Positions 53,527 to 62,670 of a DNA stretch of 64,000 nucleotides are shown piece by piece. Within the stretch, counting starts at the first letter, position 1. Each line of letters begins with the position of its first letter. The position numbers and the translations under genes are program-made. Origin of the DNA: Roseomonas fluvialis (GTDB lineage: Bacteria > Pseudomonadota > Alphaproteobacteria > Acetobacterales > Acetobacteraceae); assembly GCF_022846615.1 (NCBI RefSeq), contig NZ_AP025637.1, positions 186,001 to 250,000 of the forward strand, read 5' to 3'. The notes below the pieces were generated by a model. That model saw nothing but the letters and a program-made list of their open reading frames with translations. It had not been told where the DNA came from and did not search any database.

Positions 53527-54363
53527 TCAATCCCCCGCCATGCTGCGGACGAACTCCGCGATATCCGCCAGCACCGGCGGCGCCACCGGCCGCAGCGGCG
53601 CCAGCAGAGATCCGATGATGTCGATGTGCCCCACATCGCCATAGGTGATGACCTGCGCCCTGTATCCCGCGGCGCGTCGGCGGGTGGCGAGGCGCTCGCT
53701 CTGTTCCGGCAGCACTGTCCGGTCGGCCAGACCGTGCAGCAACAGCATCGGCGGGCCGGGACGATCGGCGAAGGTGATGGGCTGGGTCTCGGCACGGTTG
53801 GTGCCGCCGAACAGGTCCGCCAGGAAGCCGCCTGCCCGCAGCGGCAGGAAGTCGTAGGGTCCGGCGATGCCCACCACGCCCGCCGGCGCCGCCACGCCCC
53901 AGCGCGGGTCGAGCGCGAGCAGCATGGCGATATGCGCGCCGGCCGAATGTCCCGCCAGCACGCGCGCACCGCTTGGCAGGTCGGGTGCGCCTGCCGCCCA
54001 GCTCATCGCGAGCGCGCAATCCTCGACAAAGGTCGGGAAGCGCACCTGCGGGTAGAGCCGGTAGTTCGGTACTGCTGTCGCGATCCCGCGCGACGCGAAG
54101 GCCTCGCCCAGGAAGCCGTAGGTGTCCTTCGATCCGTTGCGCCATGCGCCGCCATGGAGGAACACGACCACGGGCGTATCGGCGGCCGCGGCCTCGGGCG
54201 TGTAGACATCCACGCGGTGCCGCGGCAGCGGGCCATAGGCGATGTCGCGCCGCACGACATATCCGCCGGACGGCGTGAGCGCCGCGGCGATGCGCGCGGG
54301 CGAGCACCCCGGCAGCGCCAGCGCGCCGCCGGCGGCGAGCAGTGCGCGCCTAGATCGCTTCAA
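53527..54363 (-). CDS. Lipoprotein alpha/beta hydrolase (carboxylesterase-like)
   Basis: This 278-residue esterase-like protein has a lipoprotein signal (LALPGC, Cys20). The HGGAW oxyanion motif near residue 70, nucleophile Ser140 in AGHSAGAH, Asp in HGLADRT and His in GDVGHIDI complete the triad. It resembles the BD-FAE/kynurenine formamidase-like group of esterases. Anchored to the membrane, it should act in the periplasm. Its start overlaps the end of the upstream oxidoreductase gene by 14 bases, making an operon of three genes. Confidence 0.87.
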   Translation of the reverse strand: MKRSRRALLAAGGALALPGCSPARIAAALTPSGGYVVRRDIAYGPLPRHRVDVYTPEAAAADTPVVVFLHGGAWRNGSKDTYGFLGEAFASRGIATAVPNYRLYPQVRFPTFVEDCALAMSWAAGAPDLPSGARVLAGHSAGAHIAMLLALDPRWGVAAPAGVVGIAGPYDFLPLRAGGFLADLFGGTNRAETQPITFADRPGPPMLLLHGLADRTVLPEQSERLATRRRAAGYRAQVITYGDVGHIDIIGSLLAPLRPVAPPVLADIAEFVRSMAGD

Positions 54364-55360
54364 GCACCACCTTGCCGATCATGGTGCCGCTTTCCACCAG
54401 TGCATGAGCCTCGCGCAGTCGTGCCGCGGTCATCGGGCCGAGGTTGCGCGTCATGGTGTGGCGGATGCGCCCATGATCCACCAGCTCCGCCACCGCATCC
54501 AGCAGCCGGTGCTGTTCGACCATGTCCGGCGTGCCGAACATCGGGCGCGTGAACATCAGTTCCCAATGCAGCGACACCGACTTGCGCATCAGGTCGCGCG
54601 CATCGATCGGCGCCTGGGATTCGATCAGCACGATCTTCCCCTGTGGCGCGACCGCCTCGACCAACTGCCCCCAGTTGCGCGCCGTGGTGTTGGTCGAGAA
54701 CACATAGCGCGCGCCCTTCAGCCCCAGCGCCTTCATCTGCGCGGCGATGTCGCCATGGTGGTCCACCACGTGATGCGCGCCCATGTCGCGGCACCAGGCG
54801 GCCGTCTCGGGCCGCGACGCGGTCGCGACCACCACGAGCCCGGTGCGCTGGCGTGCCAGCTGCGTCACCATCGACCCCACGCCGCCCGCACCGCCAAGCA
54901 CCAGCAGCGCATCGCCGGCGCCGCCGCCCTCCTGCAGGCCCATGCGGTCGAACAGCCCTTCCCAGGCCGTGATGGTGGTCAGCGGCAGCGACGCCGCCTC
55001 AGCGAAGGTCAGGCTGCGCGGCTTGCGCCCGACGATGCGCTCATCGACCAGCTGCAACTGCGCATTGCTGCCCGTGCGCGTGACGACGCCGGCGTAGAAG
55101 ACCTCCTCCCCCGGGGCGAACAGCGTGCAGGCGGGCCCCACCGCGCGCACCACGCCGGCGGCGTCGAAGCCCAGGATGCGCGGGCCACCCTGTGGTTCCT
55201 CGCTGCGCCGCCGCTTGGTGTCGACGGGGTTCACCGACACGGCGCGCACCTCGACCAGCAGGTCGTGTCCGTCGGGTGCCGCGGGATCGGGCACATCGAG
55301 GTCGAGCAACGCCTCCGGGTGGTCGGCCGGGTGGCATTTGGTGAAGCCGATCGCCTTCAT
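54350..55360 (-). CDS. Zinc-independent quinone oxidoreductase-like MDR protein
   Basis: A 336-residue medium-chain dehydrogenase/reductase. The GroES-like half contains VSVNPVDTKRRR and LGFDAAGVV; the Rossmann half has VLGGAGGVGSMVTQLAR near residue 152. The structural and catalytic zinc Cys ligands of alcohol dehydrogenases are absent, as in the ZADH1/quinone oxidoreductase branch, so it likely reduces quinones or enones with NADPH. The opening MKAIGFTKCHP and the segment SLPLTTITAWEGLFDRM fit that branch. First gene of the hydrolase operon. Confidence 0.87.
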   Translation of the reverse strand: MKAIGFTKCHPADHPEALLDLDVPDPAAPDGHDLLVEVRAVSVNPVDTKRRRSEEPQGGPRILGFDAAGVVRAVGPACTLFAPGEEVFYAGVVTRTGSNAQLQLVDERIVGRKPRSLTFAEAASLPLTTITAWEGLFDRMGLQEGGGAGDALLVLGGAGGVGSMVTQLARQRTGLVVVATASRPETAAWCRDMGAHHVVDHHGDIAAQMKALGLKGARYVFSTNTTARNWGQLVEAVAPQGKIVLIESQAPIDARDLMRKSVSLHWELMFTRPMFGTPDMVEQHRLLDAVAELVDHGRIRHTMTRNLGPMTAARLREAHALVESGTMIGKVVLEAI

Positions 55361-55397
55361 GGGAATCCTCCGTGGATGCGGAGGATATAGCGCCGCC

Positions 55398-56117
55398 TCA
55401 GCCGATGCGCAGCAGGGCGGGGCCGTTGTCGCGCAGCCAGTCCTGCGCCTTCTCGCGGTTCGGCGTCAGGCGCTCGACATGTGCCCAGAAGCGTGGGGAA
55501 TGGTTCAGTTCGCGCAAATGCGCGACTTCATGCGCCACCACGTAGTCCAGCACGTCTCCCGGCGCCATGACCAGCCGCCAGGAAAACGCCAGCGTGCCGT
55601 CCGGCGCGCAGGACCCCCAGCGGCTGTTGGTGTCCTTCAGCCGGATGGCGGCGATCTTCACGCCGAGCGTGGCGGCGTGTCCTTCCGCCAGCAGGGCGAT
55701 GCGGCGCTTCGCCTCGGCGCGCAGGAAGTCGCGCACGCGCCGCGGCAGGAATTCCGCCGCGCCCGACACCACGATGGTCGCGCCATCGAGGAAGGCACCA
55801 CCACGCGCGGCGGGGTCGTGGCGGATCACGTGCGGGCGGCCCCCCAGCGGGATCTCGACGCCCGGCGCGAAGGGCAGCGGCGGCGCCAGCGCCGCCAGGC
55901 GCTGCATCACCCAGGCGGCGTGCGTTGCCAGCAGCGACATGCCCGCGCGCCGCGCCGTGCGCATCGGCAGCGTGACCACCACCGCGCCGGCGCGTGCATC
56001 GATGCGTAGGCTGACGCGCCGCGCGCGTGAGGACCGGCACCAGCGCACCGGGCAATCCACCTCCGATCCCAACACACCCGGGCGCAGCACGACAGTTTCC
56101 GAATCGACAGGCTCCAT
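55398..56117 (-). CDS. YgjP-like zinc metallopeptidase
   Basis: The 239-residue protein is a YgjP/DUF45-type (SprT-related) metallopeptidase. The catalytic motif is H196-E-V-A-H200 in VVAHEVAHL with the third ligand His206 in ELNHSPRFW, preceded by the invariant RWGSC (166-170). No signal peptide is present, so it is cytoplasmic. Cellular substrates of the family are poorly known. The ATG at 56117 is used; a GTG two codons upstream is possible. It is divergent from an EamA transporter gene with 75 bases between starts. Confidence 0.87.
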   Translation of the reverse strand: MEPVDSETVVLRPGVLGSEVDCPVRWCRSSRARRVSLRIDARAGAVVVTLPMRTARRAGMSLLATHAAWVMQRLAALAPPLPFAPGVEIPLGGRPHVIRHDPAARGGAFLDGATIVVSGAAEFLPRRVRDFLRAEAKRRIALLAEGHAATLGVKIAAIRLKDTNSRWGSCAPDGTLAFSWRLVMAPGDVLDYVVAHEVAHLRELNHSPRFWAHVERLTPNREKAQDWLRDNGPALLRIG

Positions 56118-56192
56118 GCGCACACCATGGCGCAGCGATGATGAAGCGTTCAACCGCTTGACAGCGGCTCGCGCGCGATGACGTGTGACTGA

Positions 56193-57086
56193 ATGCATCC
56201 TGCGCTGCGACCGCTGCCGCCGCTGCTGCTGCTCGGCACGATCTGGGGCGCCACGCCCGCCTTCGTGAAGCACCTGGCCGGTGCGGGCTGGCCGCCGCTG
56301 CTGATCGCGACCTGCGCCGGCGGCATCAGCGCGATCATCCTGTTCGCGGTGTGTCGCGCGCGCGGTATCGCCGTACCGCATACGGGCGCACACCTGTTGC
56401 ACTATGCGGTGTCGGGGTTGTTCGGCCTGGCGCTCGCGAACCTGGTCGGGTTCACGGCGCTGCAATACGTGCCGGCGGGGTTCTTCTCGCTGCTGGTGCC
56501 GCTCTCGCCGATGCTGACCGTGCTGGGCGCGGCGCTGCTGGGGCTGGAGGGGATGACGCGCCGGCGCGTGGTCGGCACCGCGCTCGGCCTGTCGGGCGTG
56601 CTGCTCGCCATGAGCCCCGGTGCTGCGCTGCCCGATCCGCGCGTGCTGCCCTGGGCAGTGCTCGCCGCGCTCACGCCGGTCTGCTACGCGGCATCGAACC
56701 TGCTGGCAGTGAAGCTGGCACCGCGTGGCGCGCCGCCGCTGGCACTCGCCACCGGTACGCTGGCCGCGGGCACGGTGCAGGCGGCGGTCTTCGCCGCGCT
56801 GATGGGTCAGCTGCGCCTGCCGCCGATGGATGGCCTGGCGGTCAGCGCGCTGCAGGGCGCAGCGACGGCGCTGGCCTTCATGATCTATTTCCGGTCGCTC
56901 GCCGCGCATGGCGGCGTGGTCACGTCGCAGACCGGCTACGTGGTCACGCTCACGGGTCTGGTCTGGGGCTGGGCGCTGTTCGGCGAGAGGCCGGGATGGC
57001 TGACCATCCCGGCGGCGGCGCTGGTCTTCGCGGGGCTGGCGCTGGTGACGCTGCCCGCGCGACGCATCACCCGATCAGGTGCTTGA
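56193..57086 (+). CDS. EamA/DMT family transporter
   Basis: A 297-residue drug/metabolite transporter with ten predicted spans in two EamA repeats. The first has LLLGTIWGATPAFVKHLAG near residue 12, and both repeats end in the usual 'P...LG..L.G' helices. Such proteins export amino acids or other metabolites. The 3' end overlaps the convergent cupin gene by 20 bases. Substrate unknown. Confidence 0.88.
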   Translation: MHPALRPLPPLLLLGTIWGATPAFVKHLAGAGWPPLLIATCAGGISAIILFAVCRARGIAVPHTGAHLLHYAVSGLFGLALANLVGFTALQYVPAGFFSLLVPLSPMLTVLGAALLGLEGMTRRRVVGTALGLSGVLLAMSPGAALPDPRVLPWAVLAALTPVCYAASNLLAVKLAPRGAPPLALATGTLAAGTVQAAVFAALMGQLRLPPMDGLAVSALQGAATALAFMIYFRSLAAHGGVVTSQTGYVVTLTGLVWGWALFGERPGWLTIPAAALVFAGLALVTLPARRITRSGA

Positions 57087-57432
57087 GCTCCGTCTCCACG
57101 AAGGAGAAGGCCGTGGCGCCCGCGTTCACCACGTTGTGCTCGACGCCGGCGGCGCGCGCATAGGCGACGCCTGCCTTGATCTGCGCCGACGCCGTCTGGC
57201 CGCCGGGCAGTTCCAGCAGCATCTCGCCGTCATTCACGGGCACGACGACATAGGCCATGCCGTGGCGATGCCAGCCGGTCTCGGAGCCCGGCGGGAAATC
57301 CCACCGGGTCACGCGCACGTTGTCGTCGTCCACCTGGACCGTGGCGATGGCAGGTTCGCGGCAGCGCAGCGGTTTGCCGGCCTGCGGCGGCCGATCCAGC
57401 GCTTCGGCGCTGCGGTTGTCGGGCGCCGTCAT
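57067..57432 (-). CDS. Cupin-domain protein
   Basis: This small (121 residues) single-cupin protein has the metal-binding core: PGSETGWHRHGMAYVVVPVNDGE (motif 1 with two His and a Glu) and AGVEHNVVNAG (motif 2 His). Enzyme or sensor roles are both possible. It is the last gene of a three-gene unit (ycgN-like, dapA-like, cupin) in which each start overlaps the previous stop by four bases, so it probably works with the DapA-like aldolase/lyase. Confidence 0.84.
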   Translation of the reverse strand: MTAPDNRSAEALDRPPQAGKPLRCREPAIATVQVDDDNVRVTRWDFPPGSETGWHRHGMAYVVVPVNDGEMLLELPGGQTASAQIKAGVAYARAAGVEHNVVNAGATAFSFVETELKHLIG

Positions 57433-58370
57433 TCCGCCGCCGCCTTCGCAGCCGCCATGCCCGGCAGCGGGATCGCGCCCGCGGCCGACCACGCGGCCCA
57501 GACCTTGTCCGCCTGCTCGGCCGTCAGCGGCAGGTGCGGCGGGCGGATCACGCGCCAGCCGGCATCGCCGGTGCTGCGCGCGATGATCTCGCGCAGGCCG
57601 GGAATGAGCGGCACCGAGGTCGCCGCGCGGCGCGTGGCCGTCAGCGTCGCCTGCGCGGCATCCGCCTCCGGCCCGGTGCGCTGCGCATAGACGATCCCGC
57701 CCCAATGGCTGTTCGCGTTGGACGCCGCGGTGATGCAGCCCGCGCCACCCTCGGCCAGGATCTGCTGCAGGAACTCGTCGCTGCCCGAATAGACCTCGAA
57801 CCCCTCGGCAGCGAATTCGCGCACCATCGCGGCCATGTTGGCGTAGTCGCCCGAGGAATCCTTCACGCCCTTGATCACGCCCGGAAATGCCTTCAGCAGC
57901 CGCCCGATCAGGTCGAGGCTGAAGGGCACCGCCGATTGCTGCGGGAAATGGTACAAGTAGATCGCGACGCCGCCGCCCACGCGCTGCACAACCTCGCTGA
58001 ACCAGGCGAACAGCCCGTCATCGGACGGGCCCTTGTAGTAGAAGGGCGGCAGCATCAGCACGCCGGGGCAGCCGGCATCGCGTGCATGCTTCGTCAGTTC
58101 CACGGAATCGGTCAGCGAGGCGCAGCCCGTCCCGGGCATCATCTTCGCCGCCGGAATGCCGCGCGAAATCAGCCCTTCCAGGATCTGCTTGCGTTCGTGC
58201 AGGCCGAAGGAATTCGCCTCCCCCGTCGTCCCCAGCACGCCGAGGCCGTTGCAGCCATTGGCGAGCAGCCAGCGCGCATGGGCCGCCATGCGGTCGAGGT
58301 CCGGCGCGAGGTCCGGGCCCATCGCGCTCAGCACCGCGGCGTTCACGCCGCCATAGATCGCGTTCTTCAT
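57429..58370 (-). CDS. DapA-family lyase/aldolase
   Basis: A 313-residue class I aldolase-fold enzyme of the dihydrodipicolinate synthase superfamily. It has GTTGE (47-51), the Tyr140 position in IYLYHFP and the Schiff-base Lys170 in [11 protein letters not shown]. The opening [15 protein letters not shown] differs from true DapA, and it lies with a cupin and not with lysine genes. A sugar-acid or hydroxyproline/keto-acid lyase (KDG aldolase- or NanA-like) is more likely than lysine synthesis. It overlaps both neighbours by four bases. Confidence 0.84.
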   Translation of the reverse strand: MKNAIYGGVNAAVLSAMGPDLAPDLDRMAAHARWLLANGCNGLGVLGTTGEANSFGLHERKQILEGLISRGIPAAKMMPGTGCASLTDSVELTKHARDAGCPGVLMLPPFYYKGPSDDGLFAWFSEVVQRVGGGVAIYLYHFPQQSAVPFSLDLIGRLLKAFPGVIKGVKDSSGDYANMAAMVREFAAEGFEVYSGSDEFLQQILAEGGAGCITAASNANSHWGGIVYAQRTGPEADAAQATLTATRRAATSVPLIPGLREIIARSTGDAGWRVIRPPHLPLTAEQADKVWAAWSAAGAIPLPGMAAAKAAAE

Positions 58371-58855
58371 CCTGCTTTCCTTGTCTTCGCCTGTGGACGT
58401 GCTCCTGCCGGCCAGCGGCCAGGCCAGGTCACGACATGATCCTCGAAATCGCCGGCCGCGCGCTCGGCCACCACGCGACCGCGCACCGAGACACCGGCCT
58501 CGTGCACCGTCTCGGCGCGGCCGGAGACCAGCGGGTGCCACCAGGGCAGGTCCTGCCCGTCGCGCACCAGGCGGTACGCGCAGGTCGGCGGCAGCCAGTC
58601 GATGCCCGCGATGCGCGTGGGCGTCAGCTTCACGCAGTCGGGCACGCGGCGCTTGCGGTTCGCGTAGTCCTTGCAGCGGCAGGACTCCGCATCCAGCAGC
58701 CGGCACGCGACATTGGTGAAGGCCAGCCGGTCGGTTTCGTCGTCGCGCAGCTTGTGCAGGCAGCAGCGCCCGCAGCCATCGCACAGGCTCTCCCATTCGG
58801 CGCGGGTCATGGCGTCGAGCGTCTTGGCGCGCCAGAAGGGCGGGGCGGGGCTCAC
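58367..58855 (-). CDS. ycgN: YcgN/UPF0260 family cysteine-cluster protein
   Basis: The 162-residue protein matches the YcgN (UPF0260) pattern. It opens [30 protein letters not shown] with a Cys cluster (CDGCGRCC), then [16 protein letters not shown] and the [11 protein letters not shown] segment, ending near HPLVSG. Family members are thought to chelate zinc or iron through the cysteines; the function is not established. The GTG start at 58855 gives the standard N-terminus. First gene of the overlapping unit with the dapA-like and cupin genes. Confidence 0.87.
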   Translation of the reverse strand: MSPAPPFWRAKTLDAMTRAEWESLCDGCGRCCLHKLRDDETDRLAFTNVACRLLDAESCRCKDYANRKRRVPDCVKLTPTRIAGIDWLPPTCAYRLVRDGQDLPWWHPLVSGRAETVHEAGVSVRGRVVAERAAGDFEDHVVTWPGRWPAGARPQAKTRKAG

Positions 58856-58922
58856 GCGCCCCTATAGCGCGGGGGGCGGTGCGCACGGAAGGCGGCAATG
58901 CCGGGCCGGTGGTCCGCGCGAC

Positions 58923-60581
58923 TTACCCGGCCGCGATCGCCGTGCCCGCGCCCGCGGCGGCAGTGCCCGGCGCCTGTGCGGTGCGCCTCCGCTCGATGAT
59001 GCGCAGCAGCAGCGCTTCCTGCACCTCCAGGAAGCGGTCCTGGTCGGCGGCATCGACATGCGCATAGACCTGGATCTCGATCGTCTCGGGCGTCAACGCC
59101 ACCAGTCGAACGCGCGGGATGCGATCGTCCTTCACGACCATCGGGTGGTCCATGAGCAATGCGTGCAGCGCCGCGAGGACGCGCGCGACCTCTGCCTCGC
59201 TGAGCGATGGCGGCAGCGTCACACGGTGGTCGAACAGGAAGCGGCTGCGTACCGACAGGTTCGTGACATGGGCCTTGGCGATGTCCGCATTCGGCACCGT
59301 GGTCAGCGTGCCGTCGGGCCCGCGGATGCGCGTCGACCGCGGCCCGATGGATTCGACGCGCCCGTTGGCGGCCTGGAAGCGGATGGTGTCGCCCACGCGG
59401 AATGGCCGGTCGGCGAAGATCGACACGCCGCCGAACAGGTTCTCGACGGTGGACTGGGACGCCAGCGCGACCGCGATGCCACCGACACCCAGCCCCGCCA
59501 CCAGCCCCAGCGCCGGGATGCCGATGGCATTGGCGCCATAGACCAACACGGTCGCCGCCGCGATCAGCCCGCCGATGCGCGCCAGCAGCCGCAGCAGATG
59601 CGCGTCGTAGTTGTCGTCCGGCACGCGCGGCGAGGCGATGATGGCCTCCGCCACCAGGCGGCAGGCCAGGATCGCCGCCCAGGCACCGGCGATGTGCAGC
59701 AGGAAGGTGGCGCTCAGCGTCTCGGCATCGGACAGCGGGCCGCTGAGGTTGACCTCGCCATCGATGATCACATGCGCGAGCGCCACCGACAGCGCCAGGA
59801 CCAGCGGCACGCTGAGCCAGCGCAGCACGCGGCGCAGCGGCGCGGCATGGCGTGCCCAACGCCGCACCAGCCCGCCCCAGGCCAGCGGCACCAGCAGCGA
59901 GGTGGCGATCAGCGCGGCCGAGGCCAGGATCTTCCACACCGGGGTCTCGAGCACCGTGCGCCGCAGCGGCGCCGGCAACCCGGCGATCAGGTCGGGCGAG
60001 AACAGCGGTCCGGCCATCTGGATCTGCGCCTCGCGCCAGTTCGTCATGGCGGCAGGACGCAGCGGCGGCTGGTCCATCACCTGGGCGTGGAATTCGGCCA
60101 GCCGCGCGATGGATGCGCGCGAGAAGCGGTAGTCCGGCGGGGCGTCGGCGCCGCCGACGCGTTCGATGCGGATCTCGGTCCCCGGCAGGGTCCAGCGCGT
60201 GGGCAGCGGGCCCCGGGGCTGTCCGGGCGCGCCGGGGATGCTGTCCGGCGCGATCTCGGGCAGGCGCAGGAGGATGTCCGCCAGCTCCGCCAGGGCCCGC
60301 GCACCCACCTTGCGGTGTGTCGCGGCCGGCACGTCTGTCAGGTCGAGCAACTGGTCGGAGGCGCGATGCACCGCGTCACGCAGCACGAGCCCGGTCGCGT
60401 GGTTCGGGTTGGCGCGATAGGCCGCGAACAACGCCGCCAGCCGCTGCGTCTCTGTGGTGAAGGATTGGATCGTCGCGTAGGGGCTCGAGGTGTCGAGCGC
60501 AGGCAACAGACGGACCTGCGCCGCCGCCGGCAGCGCGGTCACCAGCAGCAGGAGCAGCAGGCAGGCAAGGCGGGCGCGCAT
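58923..60581 (-). CDS. MscS-family mechanosensitive channel, large periplasmic extension
   Basis: The 552-residue protein has a signal peptide (residues 1-21, ALPAAA), about 190 periplasmic residues, then several membrane spans and an MscS core. In that core ALGLVAGLGVGGIAVALASQSTVENLFGGVSIFADRPFRVGD (pore helix and beta domain) is diagnostic, followed by RSTRIRGPDGTLTTVPNADIAK and a soluble C-terminal domain. It opens under membrane tension to release solutes during osmotic downshock. It is larger than MscS itself and closer in plan to YbdG/YjeP-type channels. It is solitary. Confidence 0.9.
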   Translation of the reverse strand: MRARLACLLLLLLVTALPAAAQVRLLPALDTSSPYATIQSFTTETQRLAALFAAYRANPNHATGLVLRDAVHRASDQLLDLTDVPAATHRKVGARALAELADILLRLPEIAPDSIPGAPGQPRGPLPTRWTLPGTEIRIERVGGADAPPDYRFSRASIARLAEFHAQVMDQPPLRPAAMTNWREAQIQMAGPLFSPDLIAGLPAPLRRTVLETPVWKILASAALIATSLLVPLAWGGLVRRWARHAAPLRRVLRWLSVPLVLALSVALAHVIIDGEVNLSGPLSDAETLSATFLLHIAGAWAAILACRLVAEAIIASPRVPDDNYDAHLLRLLARIGGLIAAATVLVYGANAIGIPALGLVAGLGVGGIAVALASQSTVENLFGGVSIFADRPFRVGDTIRFQAANGRVESIGPRSTRIRGPDGTLTTVPNADIAKAHVTNLSVRSRFLFDHRVTLPPSLSEAEVARVLAALHALLMDHPMVVKDDRIPRVRLVALTPETIEIQVYAHVDAADQDRFLEVQEALLLRIIERRRTAQAPGTAAAGAGTAIAAG

Positions 60582-60635
60582 GATGGGCCTCGGACAGCGT
60601 CAGCCGGGCTTAGACCAGTCCGGGGTGCCGTGACA

Positions 60636-62018
60636 TCACCCGTTCTGGGGGTGCCGTCCGGGGACCGCGGGCGCCCGGGCTGCCGCACCGCCCGGCCAGA
60701 CCCCGGGCCGCACCGCCGCCGCGCACACCCCGCCATAGGCGGTGATGCCGAGCGCCACCGCCACGAACTGCCCGGTCAGCCCGAAGCCCATCCAATCCCC
60801 CAGTACCCAGCCGCCGCCGACCGCGAGCGCGATGCGCGACAGCCCCGCCGCCACCGGCCAGGCCATCCGCCCCGCTCCCATGGCCGCGAAATACAGCGCC
60901 ATGCCGATCCCGAAGCCCGGCATGGCCCAGGCGATGATGGACAGCGCCTGCGTCGCGATGGCGCGCACCGCGGGGTCGTCGGTGAAGGCGGCCGCGGTGG
61001 CGGCGGGAAAGATCGCTACCGGGATGGCGATCGCGGACGTCACGCCGAACGCCAGCGCGCCGCCGGTCCAGGCGATCCGCCGCGCCTCGGCCCAATCCCC
61101 CGCCCCCACCGCGCGCCCGACCAGCGCGGTCAGCGCCGACCCTACGCCGAAGGCCAGCGGGATCATCAGGAACTCGATCCGCGCCGAAATCCCGTACCCC
61201 GCCACCGCCGCCGCCCCATGATGCGCGATGCGCGCCGTCACCAGAATGGTCGCGAGGTTCGCGATGGTGGCCATGGCGCAGGCGACCAGCCCGACCGACA
61301 GGATGCGATGGAACAGCGCAGCCCGCAGCGGCGTGCGCAGGTTCGGCGTGAAGCCCGCGCCGCCCGCCATCACGACGGCCGCCATCACCGCGGCCGACCC
61401 GGTCATGGTCAGGGCGAAGGCCAGCCCCGCCCCGGCCAGGCCCATGCCCAGCGGTTCCATCAGCACCCACGCCAGCGGCGGGAAGGCCAGCCAGGCGCCG
61501 ATCACGCCCCGCGCCGCCAGCGCATGCCGCCCGCCGCCGCGCAGGATCGACGCCAGGGTATTGGTCAGCCAGGCCGGCAATGCCCCCGCGCCGAACAGCC
61601 AGGCGGAATAGGCCGCGGCCGCCCCGGCCGCCTCCGCGCCCCCGATCAGCCCCAGGATGCTGCGCGGAAACACCGCGAGCGGGATGGCGAACAGTGCCGC
61701 CCCGGCGCAGGCGATCACCAGCGCATGGGTGGCCAGCGCGGCCGCTTCGTCCCGCTTGCCCGCACCCAGCGCGCGCGCGATGGCGGACACCACGCCGCCG
61801 CCCATCGCCCCGGCCGACATCTGCCCCAGCAGCAGCGCGAAGGGCAGCACGACGGCCCAGCCGGCCAGGGCCAGCGTGCCCTGCCCCGCCGCCAGCCAGG
61901 GTTCGATCAGCAGGGCCGCGACCTGTGTCGCCGCCAGCAGCGTGGTGGGCGCGGCCAGCGCCAGGATGCGCCGCACGCGCCCGGGCGGCGGCGCAGCGGC
62001 GGCGATGGTCTCAGCCAT
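60636..62018 (-). CDS. MATE family multidrug exporter
   Basis: The 460-residue protein has 12 spans in two MATE halves (GQMSAGAMGGGVVSAIARALGAGKRDEA in the first, ALVGRAVGAGDWAEARRIAWTG in the second). It exchanges cationic compounds for Na+ or H+ across the inner membrane. Its ATG at 62018 overlaps the end of the HxlR-type regulator gene by eight bases, so the regulator and exporter are co-translated and probably co-regulated. A Pro/Ala tail follows the last span. Confidence 0.9.
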   Translation of the reverse strand: MAETIAAAAPPPGRVRRILALAAPTTLLAATQVAALLIEPWLAAGQGTLALAGWAVVLPFALLLGQMSAGAMGGGVVSAIARALGAGKRDEAAALATHALVIACAGAALFAIPLAVFPRSILGLIGGAEAAGAAAAYSAWLFGAGALPAWLTNTLASILRGGGRHALAARGVIGAWLAFPPLAWVLMEPLGMGLAGAGLAFALTMTGSAAVMAAVVMAGGAGFTPNLRTPLRAALFHRILSVGLVACAMATIANLATILVTARIAHHGAAAVAGYGISARIEFLMIPLAFGVGSALTALVGRAVGAGDWAEARRIAWTGGALAFGVTSAIAIPVAIFPAATAAAFTDDPAVRAIATQALSIIAWAMPGFGIGMALYFAAMGAGRMAWPVAAGLSRIALAVGGGWVLGDWMGFGLTGQFVAVALGITAYGGVCAAAVRPGVWPGGAAARAPAVPGRHPQNG

Positions 62019-62496
62019 GTGCGGCGTCCTCCCCGAAGCGGCGGCGGATCGCCTCGTTCGCACCGGGGCCGGGCAGGATGCGCACATCCTCGGGCCGGAT
62101 CGCGGACCCATCCGCGCGCCGCGGCGCCGGCGCGGGCACCGGCGCGCCGGTCGCGAGGTCCACCATGATGGTCGGCGGGCCCTCGGGCCCCGACAAATGT
62201 CGCGCCCCCCAGTCGCGGATCGCGAGATACAGCGGGAAGGCATCCCGCCCGCGATCGGTCAGGTGGTAAGCATGGCGCCCGCCCTCCGGCCGGCGTTCCA
62301 GCAACCCGTGCCGCACCAGCGCGGCCAGCCGCGCCGACAGGATGTTGGGCGCGATGCCGAGGTTGCGTTCGAAGGCATCGAAGCGGGTGGTGCCGGCGAA
62401 GGCCTCGCGCAGCAGCAGGATGGTCCAGCGCTCGCCAAGGATAGCCATGGCACGGGCGACGGGGCAGCGCATGCGGGCGAAGTCGATACGGGGCAT
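62011..62496 (-). CDS. HxlR-family transcriptional regulator
   Basis: A 161-residue winged-helix regulator of the HxlR type: CPVARAMAILGERWTILLLREAF near residue 11 with the usual redox-capable Cys, FDAFERNLGIAPNILSARLAALVRHGLLERR (recognition helix and turn) and YHLTDRGRDAFPLYLAIRDWG. It then has a C-terminal extension of about 45 residues. It is upstream of and overlaps a MATE exporter gene. A perfect inverted repeat lies 39-55 bases upstream of its start, a probable operator for autoregulation. Confidence 0.92.
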   Translation of the reverse strand: MPRIDFARMRCPVARAMAILGERWTILLLREAFAGTTRFDAFERNLGIAPNILSARLAALVRHGLLERRPEGGRHAYHLTDRGRDAFPLYLAIRDWGARHLSGPEGPPTIMVDLATGAPVPAPAPRRADGSAIRPEDVRILPGPGANEAIRRRFGEDAAHG

Positions 62497-62534
62497 GGGG
62501 ATCCTGGAGCGGGCCGCGGCATCAGGCGCCGGAA

Positions 62535-62551
62535 GCTTGCACAATGCAAGC
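62535..62551. promoter_or_regulatory. Perfect inverted repeat, probable HxlR operator
   Basis: GCTTGCA-CAA-TGCAAGC lies between the divergent HxlR-regulator and gcrA starts (39-55 bases from the former, 120-136 from the latter). A dyad of this size in the promoter of an HxlR gene is where such dimeric regulators normally bind. Whether it also affects gcrA is open. Confidence 0.65.
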
Positions 62552-62670
62552 AAACTTCGCCCCCGGCTTGTCCACAGGAAACTGCACGCGCGGGGCATCG
62601 CAGAACTTGTGTCCGCGACGCGGTTTGGCCTACCGTATGTTGTGTCGGGGGACAGAAGGGGGACCAAGCC

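Noticed and set aside
58671..62168. Very long plus-strand open frame (1,165 codons) across the MscS and MATE region
   Set aside because: It is antisense to two well-supported membrane-protein genes, encodes only Arg/Gly/Gln/His-rich sequence and reflects GC-rich third positions that suppress stop codons.
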